This document shows positions 52,465 through 59,999 of a stretch of DNA of 64,000 nucleotides, piece by piece. The DNA comes from Haloferula sp. BvORR071 (lineage in GTDB: Bacteria > Verrucomicrobiota > Verrucomicrobiia > Verrucomicrobiales > Akkermansiaceae). Position 1 is the stretch's first letter, and each line of letters begins with the position of its first letter. The stretch spans positions 310,001-374,000 of the forward strand of contig NZ_BATP01000003.1 in NCBI RefSeq assembly GCF_000739615.1, written 5' to 3'. Made by a program: the position numbers and the translations under genes. Under the pieces are notes generated by a model, which saw nothing but the letters and a program-made list of their open reading frames with translations, was not told the DNA's origin and did no database searches.

Positions 52465-53694
52465 ATGCAAGAAACCATCGCCCCGGACGAGCCCGCGGCC
52501 ATGCCCGCAACAACGCGGCCGGCCACCGACACCGTGCTCACGCTGATCTTCGCGATCAGTGCGGCACACCTGCTGAATGACACCATCCAGGCGCTGCTGC
52601 CCTCGATCTATCCGATCCTCAAGAATTCCTACCAGCTGAGCTTCACCCAGCTCGGGCTGATCACCTTCACTTTCCAGCTCACGGCCTCGCTGCTGCAGCC
52701 GCTTGTGGGCGTGATCACCGACCGTAAGCCCCTGCCCTACGCACTGCCGGTAGGCATGACCTTGACGCTGATCGGCCTGATCTCGCTGGCAAACGCCGGA
52801 AGCTTCCCGGCGATCCTTATATCCGCAGCGATGATTGGCACGGGCTCGGCGGTGTTCCACCCGGAGGCATCCCGCATCGCCTTCATGGCAGCTGGCAAGC
52901 GCCGTGGCCTGGCCCAGTCAGTATTCCAAGTCGGCGGCAATGCCGGCAGCGCGATCGGGCCCTTGATGGCCGCTCTAGTCATTGTCCCCCACGGCCAGCA
53001 CTCAATCATCGCCTTCTCCGCGGTCGCGCTGTTGGGCGTGGTGATCCTGAGCTTCATCGGCCGCTGGCAGAGCAAGAACTTCCACCGCATGAAGCCTAAG
53101 GTAAAGGCGGGGGGAAGCCACACGGTCTATCCGCGCAAGACAGTGGCGCTTGCACTGGCCGTGCTGGTGGCGCTGACCTTCTCGAAGTACGTCTACTTGT
53201 CCTCGCTCACCAGCTACTACACCTTCTACCTGATCGACCGCTTCCACATCTCGGTGCAAAGCTCGCAGTATTACCTCTTCCTGCTGCTGGCCGCAGTGGC
53301 GGTGGGCACCATCGCGGGTGGCCCGATCGGTGACCGCATCGGCCGCAAGCGGGTGATCTGGGCCTCGATCCTCGGCGTTGCGCCCTTCTCCTTGCTACTG
53401 CCGCACGTGGGTCTGGGCATGACCGCCGCGTTGAGCGTGGTGATCGGCTTGGTGCTGGCTTCGGCCTTCTCCGCAATCCTCGTCTATGCACAGGAACTGC
53501 TGCCCGGGAAGGTCGGCATGATCGCCGGGCTCTTCTTCGGTCTGGCCTTCGGCATCGCGGGCATCGGCTCCGCCGTGCTGGGCAAGGTAGCGGACATGCA
53601 CGGAATCAACTTCGTGTTCCAGATCTGCGCCTTCCTGCCGCTGATCGGGATCCTGACAGTGTTCCTGCCCGACGTGGAGACAGATAAGGATTGA
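52465..53694 (+). CDS. fsr: MFS transporter of the fosmidomycin-resistance (Fsr) type
   Basis: This 409-residue inner membrane protein has twelve predicted hydrophobic segments and Fsr hallmarks: SAAHLLNDTIQALLPSIYPI, then FTFQLTASLLQPLVGVITDR and GTGSAVFHPEASRIAFMAAG. It exports a small molecule by drug:H+ antiport in characterised members; the real substrate here is unknown. The AraC gene immediately upstream may regulate it. Confidence 0.9.
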   Translation: MQETIAPDEPAAMPATTRPATDTVLTLIFAISAAHLLNDTIQALLPSIYPILKNSYQLSFTQLGLITFTFQLTASLLQPLVGVITDRKPLPYALPVGMTLTLIGLISLANAGSFPAILISAAMIGTGSAVFHPEASRIAFMAAGKRRGLAQSVFQVGGNAGSAIGPLMAALVIVPHGQHSIIAFSAVALLGVVILSFIGRWQSKNFHRMKPKVKAGGSHTVYPRKTVALALAVLVALTFSKYVYLSSLTSYYTFYLIDRFHISVQSSQYYLFLLLAAVAVGTIAGGPIGDRIGRKRVIWASILGVAPFSLLLPHVGLGMTAALSVVIGLVLASAFSAILVYAQELLPGKVGMIAGLFFGLAFGIAGIGSAVLGKVADMHGINFVFQICAFLPLIGILTVFLPDVETDKD

Positions 53695-53701
53695 AGGCGA
53701 A

Positions 53702-55339
53702 TCAGGGCGCGGGCTTCACGTTCTCCAGCAAGAACACCGCGTCCTGATAGTCGCCGTTGGCCGCTTCTTCAAAACCGACCAACCACGCATTCTCCATGAC
53801 CCGGCCTTGGAAGTCGCTCACCGGATAAATGCGTGCCGTGTGCTTGATGGTGGCGCCTTCCACAGGCTCCGAGCCAGTGGTGCTGCGGTACTTCGGGCCC
53901 TTCATCCAGAATTTGAAAGACGCGTCGGCCGGGGTGATCTCCACGAAGGAAGCCCCGGCCTGCATCGGCGGGAAAAGACATTGGTGGGCATCAGCCACCT
54001 TCGAGGAATCCGCCAGTTCTCCCGCTTCAAAGTCTGCTTGCCCTTGAACTGAGACCCCGAAGGGCGTCACTCCCGGCGGGGAGAAGCGGGCAACGGGTGT
54101 GATCTTTACCTTCTTGCCTGCCACCGCGGTAAAGCCGGTTGCCGCGGCCCCGGCTCCGATTGCGTCGGCATTGGTATCCAGCTCCAACTTGGTCCCGCCT
54201 ACATCGAGCGGAATGCCCAAGGCATGGACCACTGATTGCAATGCCGGCTCGTTCTTGCCTTCAAAGGCGGCCAAGCCGATCCCCTGCAAGGTTACGAAGG
54301 TGCCGCTCTCCGGGGTGCCGATGCGCAGGCCGGCACTGTAACGCCCCGCACCGCGCGTGGGACGAAAGTTCAGGTTCACCTCCATCTTTTCGCCCGGGGC
54401 CAAGACCATCTTTCCGGCACGGGCGGTGAAGGCCGCCGCGTCTGCCCCGATGATCGAAAGGTCGGCCGGCAAGGGATGGTCCAAGGGATTGCTCACCACC
54501 AGCGTCTGCCCGCGAGCGGGCTTGTCCGCGACCGCACTAAGACTGGCCACAGTGCGGTCCACCCACAGTGGTTCATCCAGCTCGCGAATCTGGATATCCC
54601 GATACTCGATCTCCGCGCCCTCGAGTTGCAGGCAAATCTTGCCTTCCTTCAGCGGCCCACCTGTCAGGTGGCGGATGTTGGAGAGGCGCGAGCGAACGTG
54701 GCCATTGAGAATGTGCTCCGCCGATTCATCGGCCTGCACGATCACCTCGGCGCGATTCCATCCGGTCAGGTGATCGTATTCGGGAAAGCGGCCGAAGTAG
54801 GTCTGGTTCTGGGCGATCCGCGGGTAGCCGCCATCCTCCGGCAAAAGCGCAGCATCCCCCTGCCCTTTCGGCGCGAGCTCGGGATTGGGATGCATCCAGC
54901 TCAGCCCGCTTTCCTGGATGAAGATGATGTCGCCGCTATCGCCTTCCTGGATCTGATACTCGACCGAAGGCGGCCAGATCGTGTCCGTGCGCGAGGCGTG
55001 ATAAAGCAGGCCCGCATCGCGGATCGCGTCCTTGCGGGGCGCAAACTTCTTGTCCCGCCACCGGTATTCCAACGCGAGGTGGAAGCGGGAAAAAGTCTTC
55101 TCGTGCGTGATCACGCCGAAGGGCACCTTCCTTTCCGGATCCGTGTCCGCATACATGTGGATCGCGCCATCTCGGACCTGCACCAGCTTGTCCGGATCTT
55201 CACCGGGAGCCGCGTCCTTGATCGTGATCGTCCAGCCGCTCAGGTCCTTGCCGTTGAAGAGGCTGGTCCACTCGCTGGCGGCGAGGGCTGGCAGACCAAG
55301 CACGAGCGAGAAGGCGGAGACGGGAAAGAGCGCTTTCAT
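53702..55339 (-). CDS. DUF1080 secreted protein with C-terminal Ig-like domains
   Basis: The 545-residue exported protein starts with a signal peptide and a DUF1080 domain (TSLFNGKDLSGWTITIKD, RFHLALEYRWRDKKFAPR, GLLYHASRTDTIWPPSVEYQ and IEYRDIQIREL). After residue ~255 a CARDB/HYDIN-like Ig-type beta-sandwich (NPLDHPLPADLSIIGADAAA, GEKMEVNLNFRPTRGAGRYS) and a third beta-rich domain follow. It is convergent with the fsr gene, with 7 bases between them. A cell-surface sugar-binding or hydrolytic role is inferred from the family. Confidence 0.87.
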   Translation of the reverse strand: MKALFPVSAFSLVLGLPALAASEWTSLFNGKDLSGWTITIKDAAPGEDPDKLVQVRDGAIHMYADTDPERKVPFGVITHEKTFSRFHLALEYRWRDKKFAPRKDAIRDAGLLYHASRTDTIWPPSVEYQIQEGDSGDIIFIQESGLSWMHPNPELAPKGQGDAALLPEDGGYPRIAQNQTYFGRFPEYDHLTGWNRAEVIVQADESAEHILNGHVRSRLSNIRHLTGGPLKEGKICLQLEGAEIEYRDIQIRELDEPLWVDRTVASLSAVADKPARGQTLVVSNPLDHPLPADLSIIGADAAAFTARAGKMVLAPGEKMEVNLNFRPTRGAGRYSAGLRIGTPESGTFVTLQGIGLAAFEGKNEPALQSVVHALGIPLDVGGTKLELDTNADAIGAGAAATGFTAVAGKKVKITPVARFSPPGVTPFGVSVQGQADFEAGELADSSKVADAHQCLFPPMQAGASFVEITPADASFKFWMKGPKYRSTTGSEPVEGATIKHTARIYPVSDFQGRVMENAWLVGFEEAANGDYQDAVFLLENVKPAP

Positions 55340-55419
55340 GGAGACGGATGGAGCAAGCAGTCCTACCTCCAGCGAGCAACAAAGCTGTCAGACAGATTGT
55401 CATAATCTTGAGTTGAAAA

Positions 55420-55449
55420 AGGCCCGCCGGCACAGCGGCAGGCGGGCCT
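55420..55449 (-). terminator. Intrinsic terminator for the VOC gene
   Basis: On the minus strand AGGCCCGCCTGCCG pairs with CGGCGGGCCT and is followed by TTTTTC. It lies 18 bases beyond the end of the VOC gene. Confidence 0.88.
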
Positions 55450-55466
55450 CCAAGATCAGCCGTGGA

Positions 55467-55844
55467 TCAGGCAACGCTGTGCAGTCCCACCAGATTGCCA
55501 TCGAGATCCTCGAAGACCCCAATGAAGCCGTGTGGCGGAATCGCCATGCGCGGGCGGATCACCTTGCCACCGGCAGCCGGGATCCGCTCCAAGACTCCGT
55601 CGAGATCGCCTTCGACATTCAGGTAGACCATCGTGCCACCGGCACCGGGCTTGTAGTTCTCGCCCTGGGTCAGGGCACCGCCCACGCCGAGTTCCTGATT
55701 GTAGTTGAAGATCGCCATGCTGCAGCCGGATGCGGCGGCCGTGATAGCAGTCATGGGGGCCTTGAGAATCGCTTCGTAGAAGGCTTGGGCTTTGGCGAGG
55801 TCGCTGACGAAGATCTCGAACCAGTTCAATGCGTCGTCTTTCAT
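55467..55844 (-). CDS. VOC-family (glyoxalase/bleomycin resistance-like) protein
   Basis: The 125-residue cytosolic protein has the vicinal-oxygen-chelate pattern: MKDDALNWFEIFVSDLAKAQ with FYEAIL, then GGTMVYLNVEGDLDGVLERI, and a final GVFEDLDGNLVGLHS. Start at ATG 55844; the residues upstream in frame look non-coding. Members can be lyases, isomerases or binding proteins. A terminator follows. Confidence 0.9.
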   Translation of the reverse strand: MKDDALNWFEIFVSDLAKAQAFYEAILKAPMTAITAAASGCSMAIFNYNQELGVGGALTQGENYKPGAGGTMVYLNVEGDLDGVLERIPAAGGKVIRPRMAIPPHGFIGVFEDLDGNLVGLHSVA

Positions 55845-55943
55845 GGTAGTCTTGCGTTTGGTGGTGTTTGGCTTTGCCCTTCCTTCGGGCTCACGAACGC
55901 AAGAAAACACGGGCGACTGACAACCCTATGTCAGGAGCGTTTT

Positions 55944-55981
55944 CGGAATCGTCCCGACCCGACGGTGACGGGACGATTCCG
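55944..55981. repeat. 13-bp perfect inverted repeat hairpin
   Basis: CGGAATCGTCCCG (55944-55956) and its reverse complement (55969-55981) enclose a 12-base loop, just downstream of the PEP-CTERM gene. No T-run follows on the minus strand, so it may protect the transcript end rather than terminate transcription. Confidence 0.7.
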
Positions 55982-56001
55982 AATACAAAACGCGCTGCCG
56001 A

Positions 56002-56643
56002 CTAGCACCTGCGACGCCTGCGGATGCCCGCAGCGCCTAGAGCAGTGATCCCGAAAATCGCCAAGGAGCCAGGCTCGGGAACCACTGTCAGCGTAAAGGG
56101 GATACGCTCCCCTGGAGGTGTTGAGGCGGATTCGTTTACGCCGAGAACGCGCGAATCGCCCAATCCCAAGCCGAAATCCGCTACCTGATAGAAACCTGAG
56201 GTGGAGCCAAAGCTGAAGGAAGTGGGCAGGCTCGCGTCACTGAACATGGTCCCGGAAGGATCAGTGACCTGCATCTTGAAGGCCCAGACATCCGCTCCGA
56301 GGAGTGTGTATTCCGGATCCAGCAAATTGCCGACAAACATCACCTGATAAACGTCTCCGTCTGAGATATTGTTGTAGATGGTGATGGCAGAGCCTGCGGC
56401 CGCCGAAATCGTCTCGGCACCAAGTTTGATCTCCAGAGAGGAAAGCGGGCCGTAGGAGACACCGAGACCATCGGGTGTGGGGGCCAAGGCGGAATCGAAG
56501 GAATAGGTGACAACCAGGGGCGTGGAGGCAGTACCTCCAAACTCGGTAGTATTCAGGGTGGTTTCAAAGCGCATCATCACGGTCGCCGCAGGGGCGAGAC
56601 TCGTGAGAAGGAGAGACGAAATAAGGAACGGAGTGAATTTCAT
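56002..56643 (-). CDS. PEP-CTERM sorting-domain secreted protein
   Basis: The 213-residue product has a signal peptide (MKFTPFLISSLLLTSLAPAA), a beta-rich body and the C-terminal PEP-CTERM signal: VPEPGSLAIFGITALGAAG followed by a basic cluster of Arg residues. This signal directs processing by an exosortase after export, which links it to EPS-associated surface display. No exosortase is in the window. The ATG at 56643 gives the signal peptide directly. Confidence 0.9.
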   Translation of the reverse strand: MKFTPFLISSLLLTSLAPAATVMMRFETTLNTTEFGGTASTPLVVTYSFDSALAPTPDGLGVSYGPLSSLEIKLGAETISAAAGSAITIYNNISDGDVYQVMFVGNLLDPEYTLLGADVWAFKMQVTDPSGTMFSDASLPTSFSFGSTSGFYQVADFGLGLGDSRVLGVNESASTPPGERIPFTLTVVPEPGSLAIFGITALGAAGIRRRRRC

Positions 56644-56797
56644 GGATGAGTCGAGGAGTAAACTTCGACCTATCTTCCCTATATTTCGCACCCGCAGACA
56701 AGAAGGATCTCTTTACTACAGAGGATCAAGATCTTGCGTCAGACATCTTCGAAGCTGGACGACAAATACGAAAAAGCCGCGGATGATGTGTCCGATT

Positions 56798-57760
56798 TCA
56801 CACCCCCGCCAAGTCCTCCGCATATCTCGCCGCCACCGCCATGGCGGCCTCGCGCAGCGCTTCGCGCAATTCAGGAGGATCCAGCGCCTTCACCTCGGTC
56901 CCGAAGCTCAGTAGCCATGAGGCGAGCCAAGGCTGCGAGCAGGTGAGGATCTCGACCTCGACGCTGCCGTCTGCGCGACGTTGCTCCTCCATCGCGGTGC
57001 AGGGCATCTCCGAGCGGAAGCGGTCGAAGACTTCGCGGCTAACACGGATTCTTGCCGGGCTGAGCTCGTCGCTATCGATCTTTTCCTGGAGGAAAACTTT
57101 CACGGAGAAGCCCGCGTGACCTTCGTAAAACTCTTCTAACACCTCCCAGCCCTCAAAGCGATCGAGCCGGAAGTCACGGAAATCCTTCCGCAAGCGGCAC
57201 CAGGCGATGAGATGCCATTGGCGCGAATAGAAGACGAGCCCCAGCGGCTCCACCACCCGGGTGGAGATCTTGCCCTTCCCGGCGGCATCGTAGCGCAGGC
57301 TGAGACAACGCCGCCGCACCACGGCATCCTGGATCGGCATGAGCGATAGCTCCCGTGCTTCATTGCCACTGCGGCGGAACCGCACGCCGATGGCATTCTT
57401 GAGTCGACCCAAGTAGTCGCGCTTCTCCTGGGGGAGAACCGATTTGATCTTCAACAAGGCCGAGCGCAGCGATTGCTTCAGCGAGTCATCCGCCACCTGC
57501 TCGGTCACCTCCCCACTCATGAAGAGCGCTGCGGCCTCCTCCTCCGTGAACATCACCGGCGGCATGTGGTAGCCGCGCATCAGGCTGTAACCGATCCCCG
57601 CCTCGGCGATGATCGGCACGCCGGCTTCGCCCAGTGCAGCTAGGTCTCGATAGACCGTGCGGACGCTGATCTCGAAATGCTCCGCGATCTGCTCCGCCGT
57701 GATCACCCGCTGGCCCTGCAGCAGCAGGATCATCCCAGTGAGTCGGTCGATGCGGTTCAT
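56798..57760 (-). CDS. YafY-type HTH/WYL transcriptional regulator
   Basis: The 320-residue protein has an N-terminal HTH (DRLTGMILLLQGQRVITAEQ, then EHFEISVRTVYRDLAALGEA) and a WYL domain (residues ~145-230: LSLRYDAAGKGKISTRVVEP, WHLIAWCRLRKDFRDFRLDR). WYL domains sense nucleotides or oligonucleotides and often regulate defence or DNA repair genes, but a target here is not evident. It is divergent from the large secreted gene at 57922 and could regulate it. Confidence 0.92.
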   Translation of the reverse strand: MNRIDRLTGMILLLQGQRVITAEQIAEHFEISVRTVYRDLAALGEAGVPIIAEAGIGYSLMRGYHMPPVMFTEEEAAALFMSGEVTEQVADDSLKQSLRSALLKIKSVLPQEKRDYLGRLKNAIGVRFRRSGNEARELSLMPIQDAVVRRRCLSLRYDAAGKGKISTRVVEPLGLVFYSRQWHLIAWCRLRKDFRDFRLDRFEGWEVLEEFYEGHAGFSVKVFLQEKIDSDELSPARIRVSREVFDRFRSEMPCTAMEEQRRADGSVEVEILTCSQPWLASWLLSFGTEVKALDPPELREALREAAMAVAARYAEDLAGV

Positions 57761-57921
57761 GCGAGCGGCTGCATCCCTAGCGAGCGGTCCCTAGCCGGAC
57801 AAGACGGGAGTGCGACCATAAAAATTATGGGATAAGGGCCAAAAGTTTGACTTCAACAAAACTTAAGTTCTATCTATGCGCGCCGTATTCTCAACGGCAT
57901 CCAACAGTTGCCCACCCCCTC

Positions 57922-59370
57922 ATGAATCGCAACCCTGCGGTCTCTGCCGCCTGTAAGGCCCTGCCGGCCGCCGCCCTCGCTCTCTTAATTCCTGCGCAGA
58001 GCCGCGCTGCCGACTCGCTCCCACCACCTTTCGTGGTCGCGAAGGTGCAACTGGTTTACTCGGTGGTCAGCCACTACTCGTACATCGCGGACCGGGTCAA
58101 TTTCTACAACACCCAGGGCAACCCCAGCGGCAATACCAACTACGTGGTCCCGATGCTGGTCTGCGATCCCCTGGTGACGCTTTACAACCCGTCCAACGCC
58201 ACGGTGTCAGTGCCGCGGGTGCGGATCGCCATCTGGGATCCGCCCATCGGCTTCAAGTTCAAGAAGAACGGCGAATACCTGAGACCGGAATTTGAGGCGG
58301 CCAATGGATTCCTGCCGATGGCGAGATTCCAGATCGCCAATGAAAACAACGCCGCGGCCCGCAAGTCCTTCACCTTGTCGCTCACGGATCCGGCACAAGC
58401 CCTCTCCTACGGCGGACCGGTCCAGCTCATTCCCGGGCAAAGCAAGACCTATGGAGCTTTCGTGGAGAAGAGCTGGACTTGGGGGCTGGAAACGGCGGCA
58501 GGCTATGTGCCGCGCTCATTCTACGACTGGAATACGGGCTACGACTTTACCAACAGGGATGGCAGAACCGCGAATGCCTACGGCGTGGAAGCCACGCCCG
58601 ACTGGGATCCCCGCGCTGGCTTTCAGGTCGATCAGCTCTCGACCAATTTCAACCGACCGGCGGCCACGCTGTATGACTTCGAGAATGCCAATGGCTGGAG
58701 CGCGGGCTGGGTGGCGATCAAACTGGCCGACACCTTCACGGTGGAAGCCAAGGCGATGCGCGCCCATGCCCCATCAAATCTGCCTGATTTCAATGTTGGC
58801 TTGCTCAAGGGGACTACGGTGGAGCCCACCGCTGACATCCAGCATGAGTATCCGATGAGCCTCTCCGGACTCCCGCCGCAGTCGGTGATCCAGCGCCAAT
58901 TCGAGGCTGGGGATCTGCTGCAGACTCCGTCAGACAAAACCAAAGGGGGGAAGACACCGATCGCGGTGGTGACCATGGTCGCCAAGGCCGAGGCGCTCCA
59001 ACAAAACCGCTTCTACACGAATCCGGCTCTTCCCAGCGAGTCCCTCTACGAACTGCGCTTCGACCCGATGAGCGACTTCGGCCAAGTAGAAGCCATGGGT
59101 AGCTCTGATGTCCTTCCAGAAGGTTTCAAGGTCACGGGGATCGAAAGGAAGGGCGACCAACTCTTCCTCGACTTCATGGCAGCGCCGGATGTCTTCGGCC
59201 TGAAGGTGGTCGGCACGGATTCGCTGGAGGCAGGCTTCACCGACGACCTCAACAATCAAACGATTGCGACCCCCGGCCCGCCTGGGACCGGGCTCTACAA
59301 ACTGATCGTCGATGTGACCGGTAAAGGCCCGAATTACTTCGTCCGGATCGAGGGCGAGGCTGATCCTTGA
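57922..59370 (+). CDS. Large secreted protein of unknown function
   Basis: The 482-residue exported protein (signal ending QSRAADS) is rich in beta strands, with aromatic Tyr/Asn-rich text such as SHYSYIADRVNFYNTQGNPS, VTLYNPSNATVSVPRVRIAI and GYVPRSFYDWNTGYDFTN. It resembles verrucomicrobial surface or beta-barrel-associated proteins; the repeated 'YNPSNATVSVPRVRIAI' element suggests a lamin-tail or Ig-like domain. No catalytic motif is recognised. The start at 57922 is chosen because it begins the signal peptide. Confidence 0.65.
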   Translation: MNRNPAVSAACKALPAAALALLIPAQSRAADSLPPPFVVAKVQLVYSVVSHYSYIADRVNFYNTQGNPSGNTNYVVPMLVCDPLVTLYNPSNATVSVPRVRIAIWDPPIGFKFKKNGEYLRPEFEAANGFLPMARFQIANENNAAARKSFTLSLTDPAQALSYGGPVQLIPGQSKTYGAFVEKSWTWGLETAAGYVPRSFYDWNTGYDFTNRDGRTANAYGVEATPDWDPRAGFQVDQLSTNFNRPAATLYDFENANGWSAGWVAIKLADTFTVEAKAMRAHAPSNLPDFNVGLLKGTTVEPTADIQHEYPMSLSGLPPQSVIQRQFEAGDLLQTPSDKTKGGKTPIAVVTMVAKAEALQQNRFYTNPALPSESLYELRFDPMSDFGQVEAMGSSDVLPEGFKVTGIERKGDQLFLDFMAAPDVFGLKVVGTDSLEAGFTDDLNNQTIATPGPPGTGLYKLIVDVTGKGPNYFVRIEGEADP

Positions 59371-59381
59371 CGGGAGCGGAA

Positions 59382-59828
59382 CTAAGGCGCCACAAAGGCG
59401 ATTCCGTGCTCGGCCGCGATGGCGAAAATCTTCTCCATCTCCGGGCCGCCTTCCTTGGCAAATTCGTCCGCACACTTGGCGAAGAAGATTTCGAAGCCAG
59501 CTGGTGCAGTGTGGATCAGGAGCTTGAGGGGGATGTCGCCGGGATTCCGGAAGGAATGGACGGAGCCGCGTGGCATGAAGGCCGCCGTGCCGGGCCCTGC
59601 GGAAGTCCAGACCCCATCGACCAGGAACTCTGCCTGTCCTTCCAGCACCAGGAACCACTCATCCTCGGCATCGTGGCGGTGCGGTGGCGGGCCACCACCC
59701 GGCGCGGTCACGTATTCGAACATGGTGTAGGCGCCGCCGGTGTGCTCACCGGTGAGCAGGAAGGTCGCTTGATCGCCGAAGGCGGTGTGGGACTTGTTTT
59801 GTCCGGGAGGGATGAGGGCTGGAATCAT
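59382..59828 (-). CDS. Cupin-domain protein
   Basis: The 148-residue cytosolic protein has a cupin fold with both motifs: GGGPPPHRHDAEDEWFLVLE (metal His and Glu) and GSVHSFRNPGDIPLKLLI. The start ATG at 59828 (MIPALIPPGQ) is preferred; upstream text is Pro/Arg noise. It could be a dioxygenase, sugar-binding or small-ligand protein. It is separated by ~170 bases from the divergent glucosidase gene and converges with the large secreted gene. Confidence 0.87.
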   Translation of the reverse strand: MIPALIPPGQNKSHTAFGDQATFLLTGEHTGGAYTMFEYVTAPGGGPPPHRHDAEDEWFLVLEGQAEFLVDGVWTSAGPGTAAFMPRGSVHSFRNPGDIPLKLLIHTAPAGFEIFFAKCADEFAKEGGPEMEKIFAIAAEHGIAFVAP

Positions 59829-59999
59829 CCAAGGAGCATCATTCTGGATACTCCGATCGGAAAGCTTCCTTTTGGTCGCATTTCTAGAGGAGCCCCGGTG
59901 TTTTTCCGGGCCGGATGACCTATTCGGAATCAGAGGCTTGTGGAGACGAATTTTCAGGACCTTGGCAATCCTGCACGGTTTCTGCTCTAACGGTCGCGG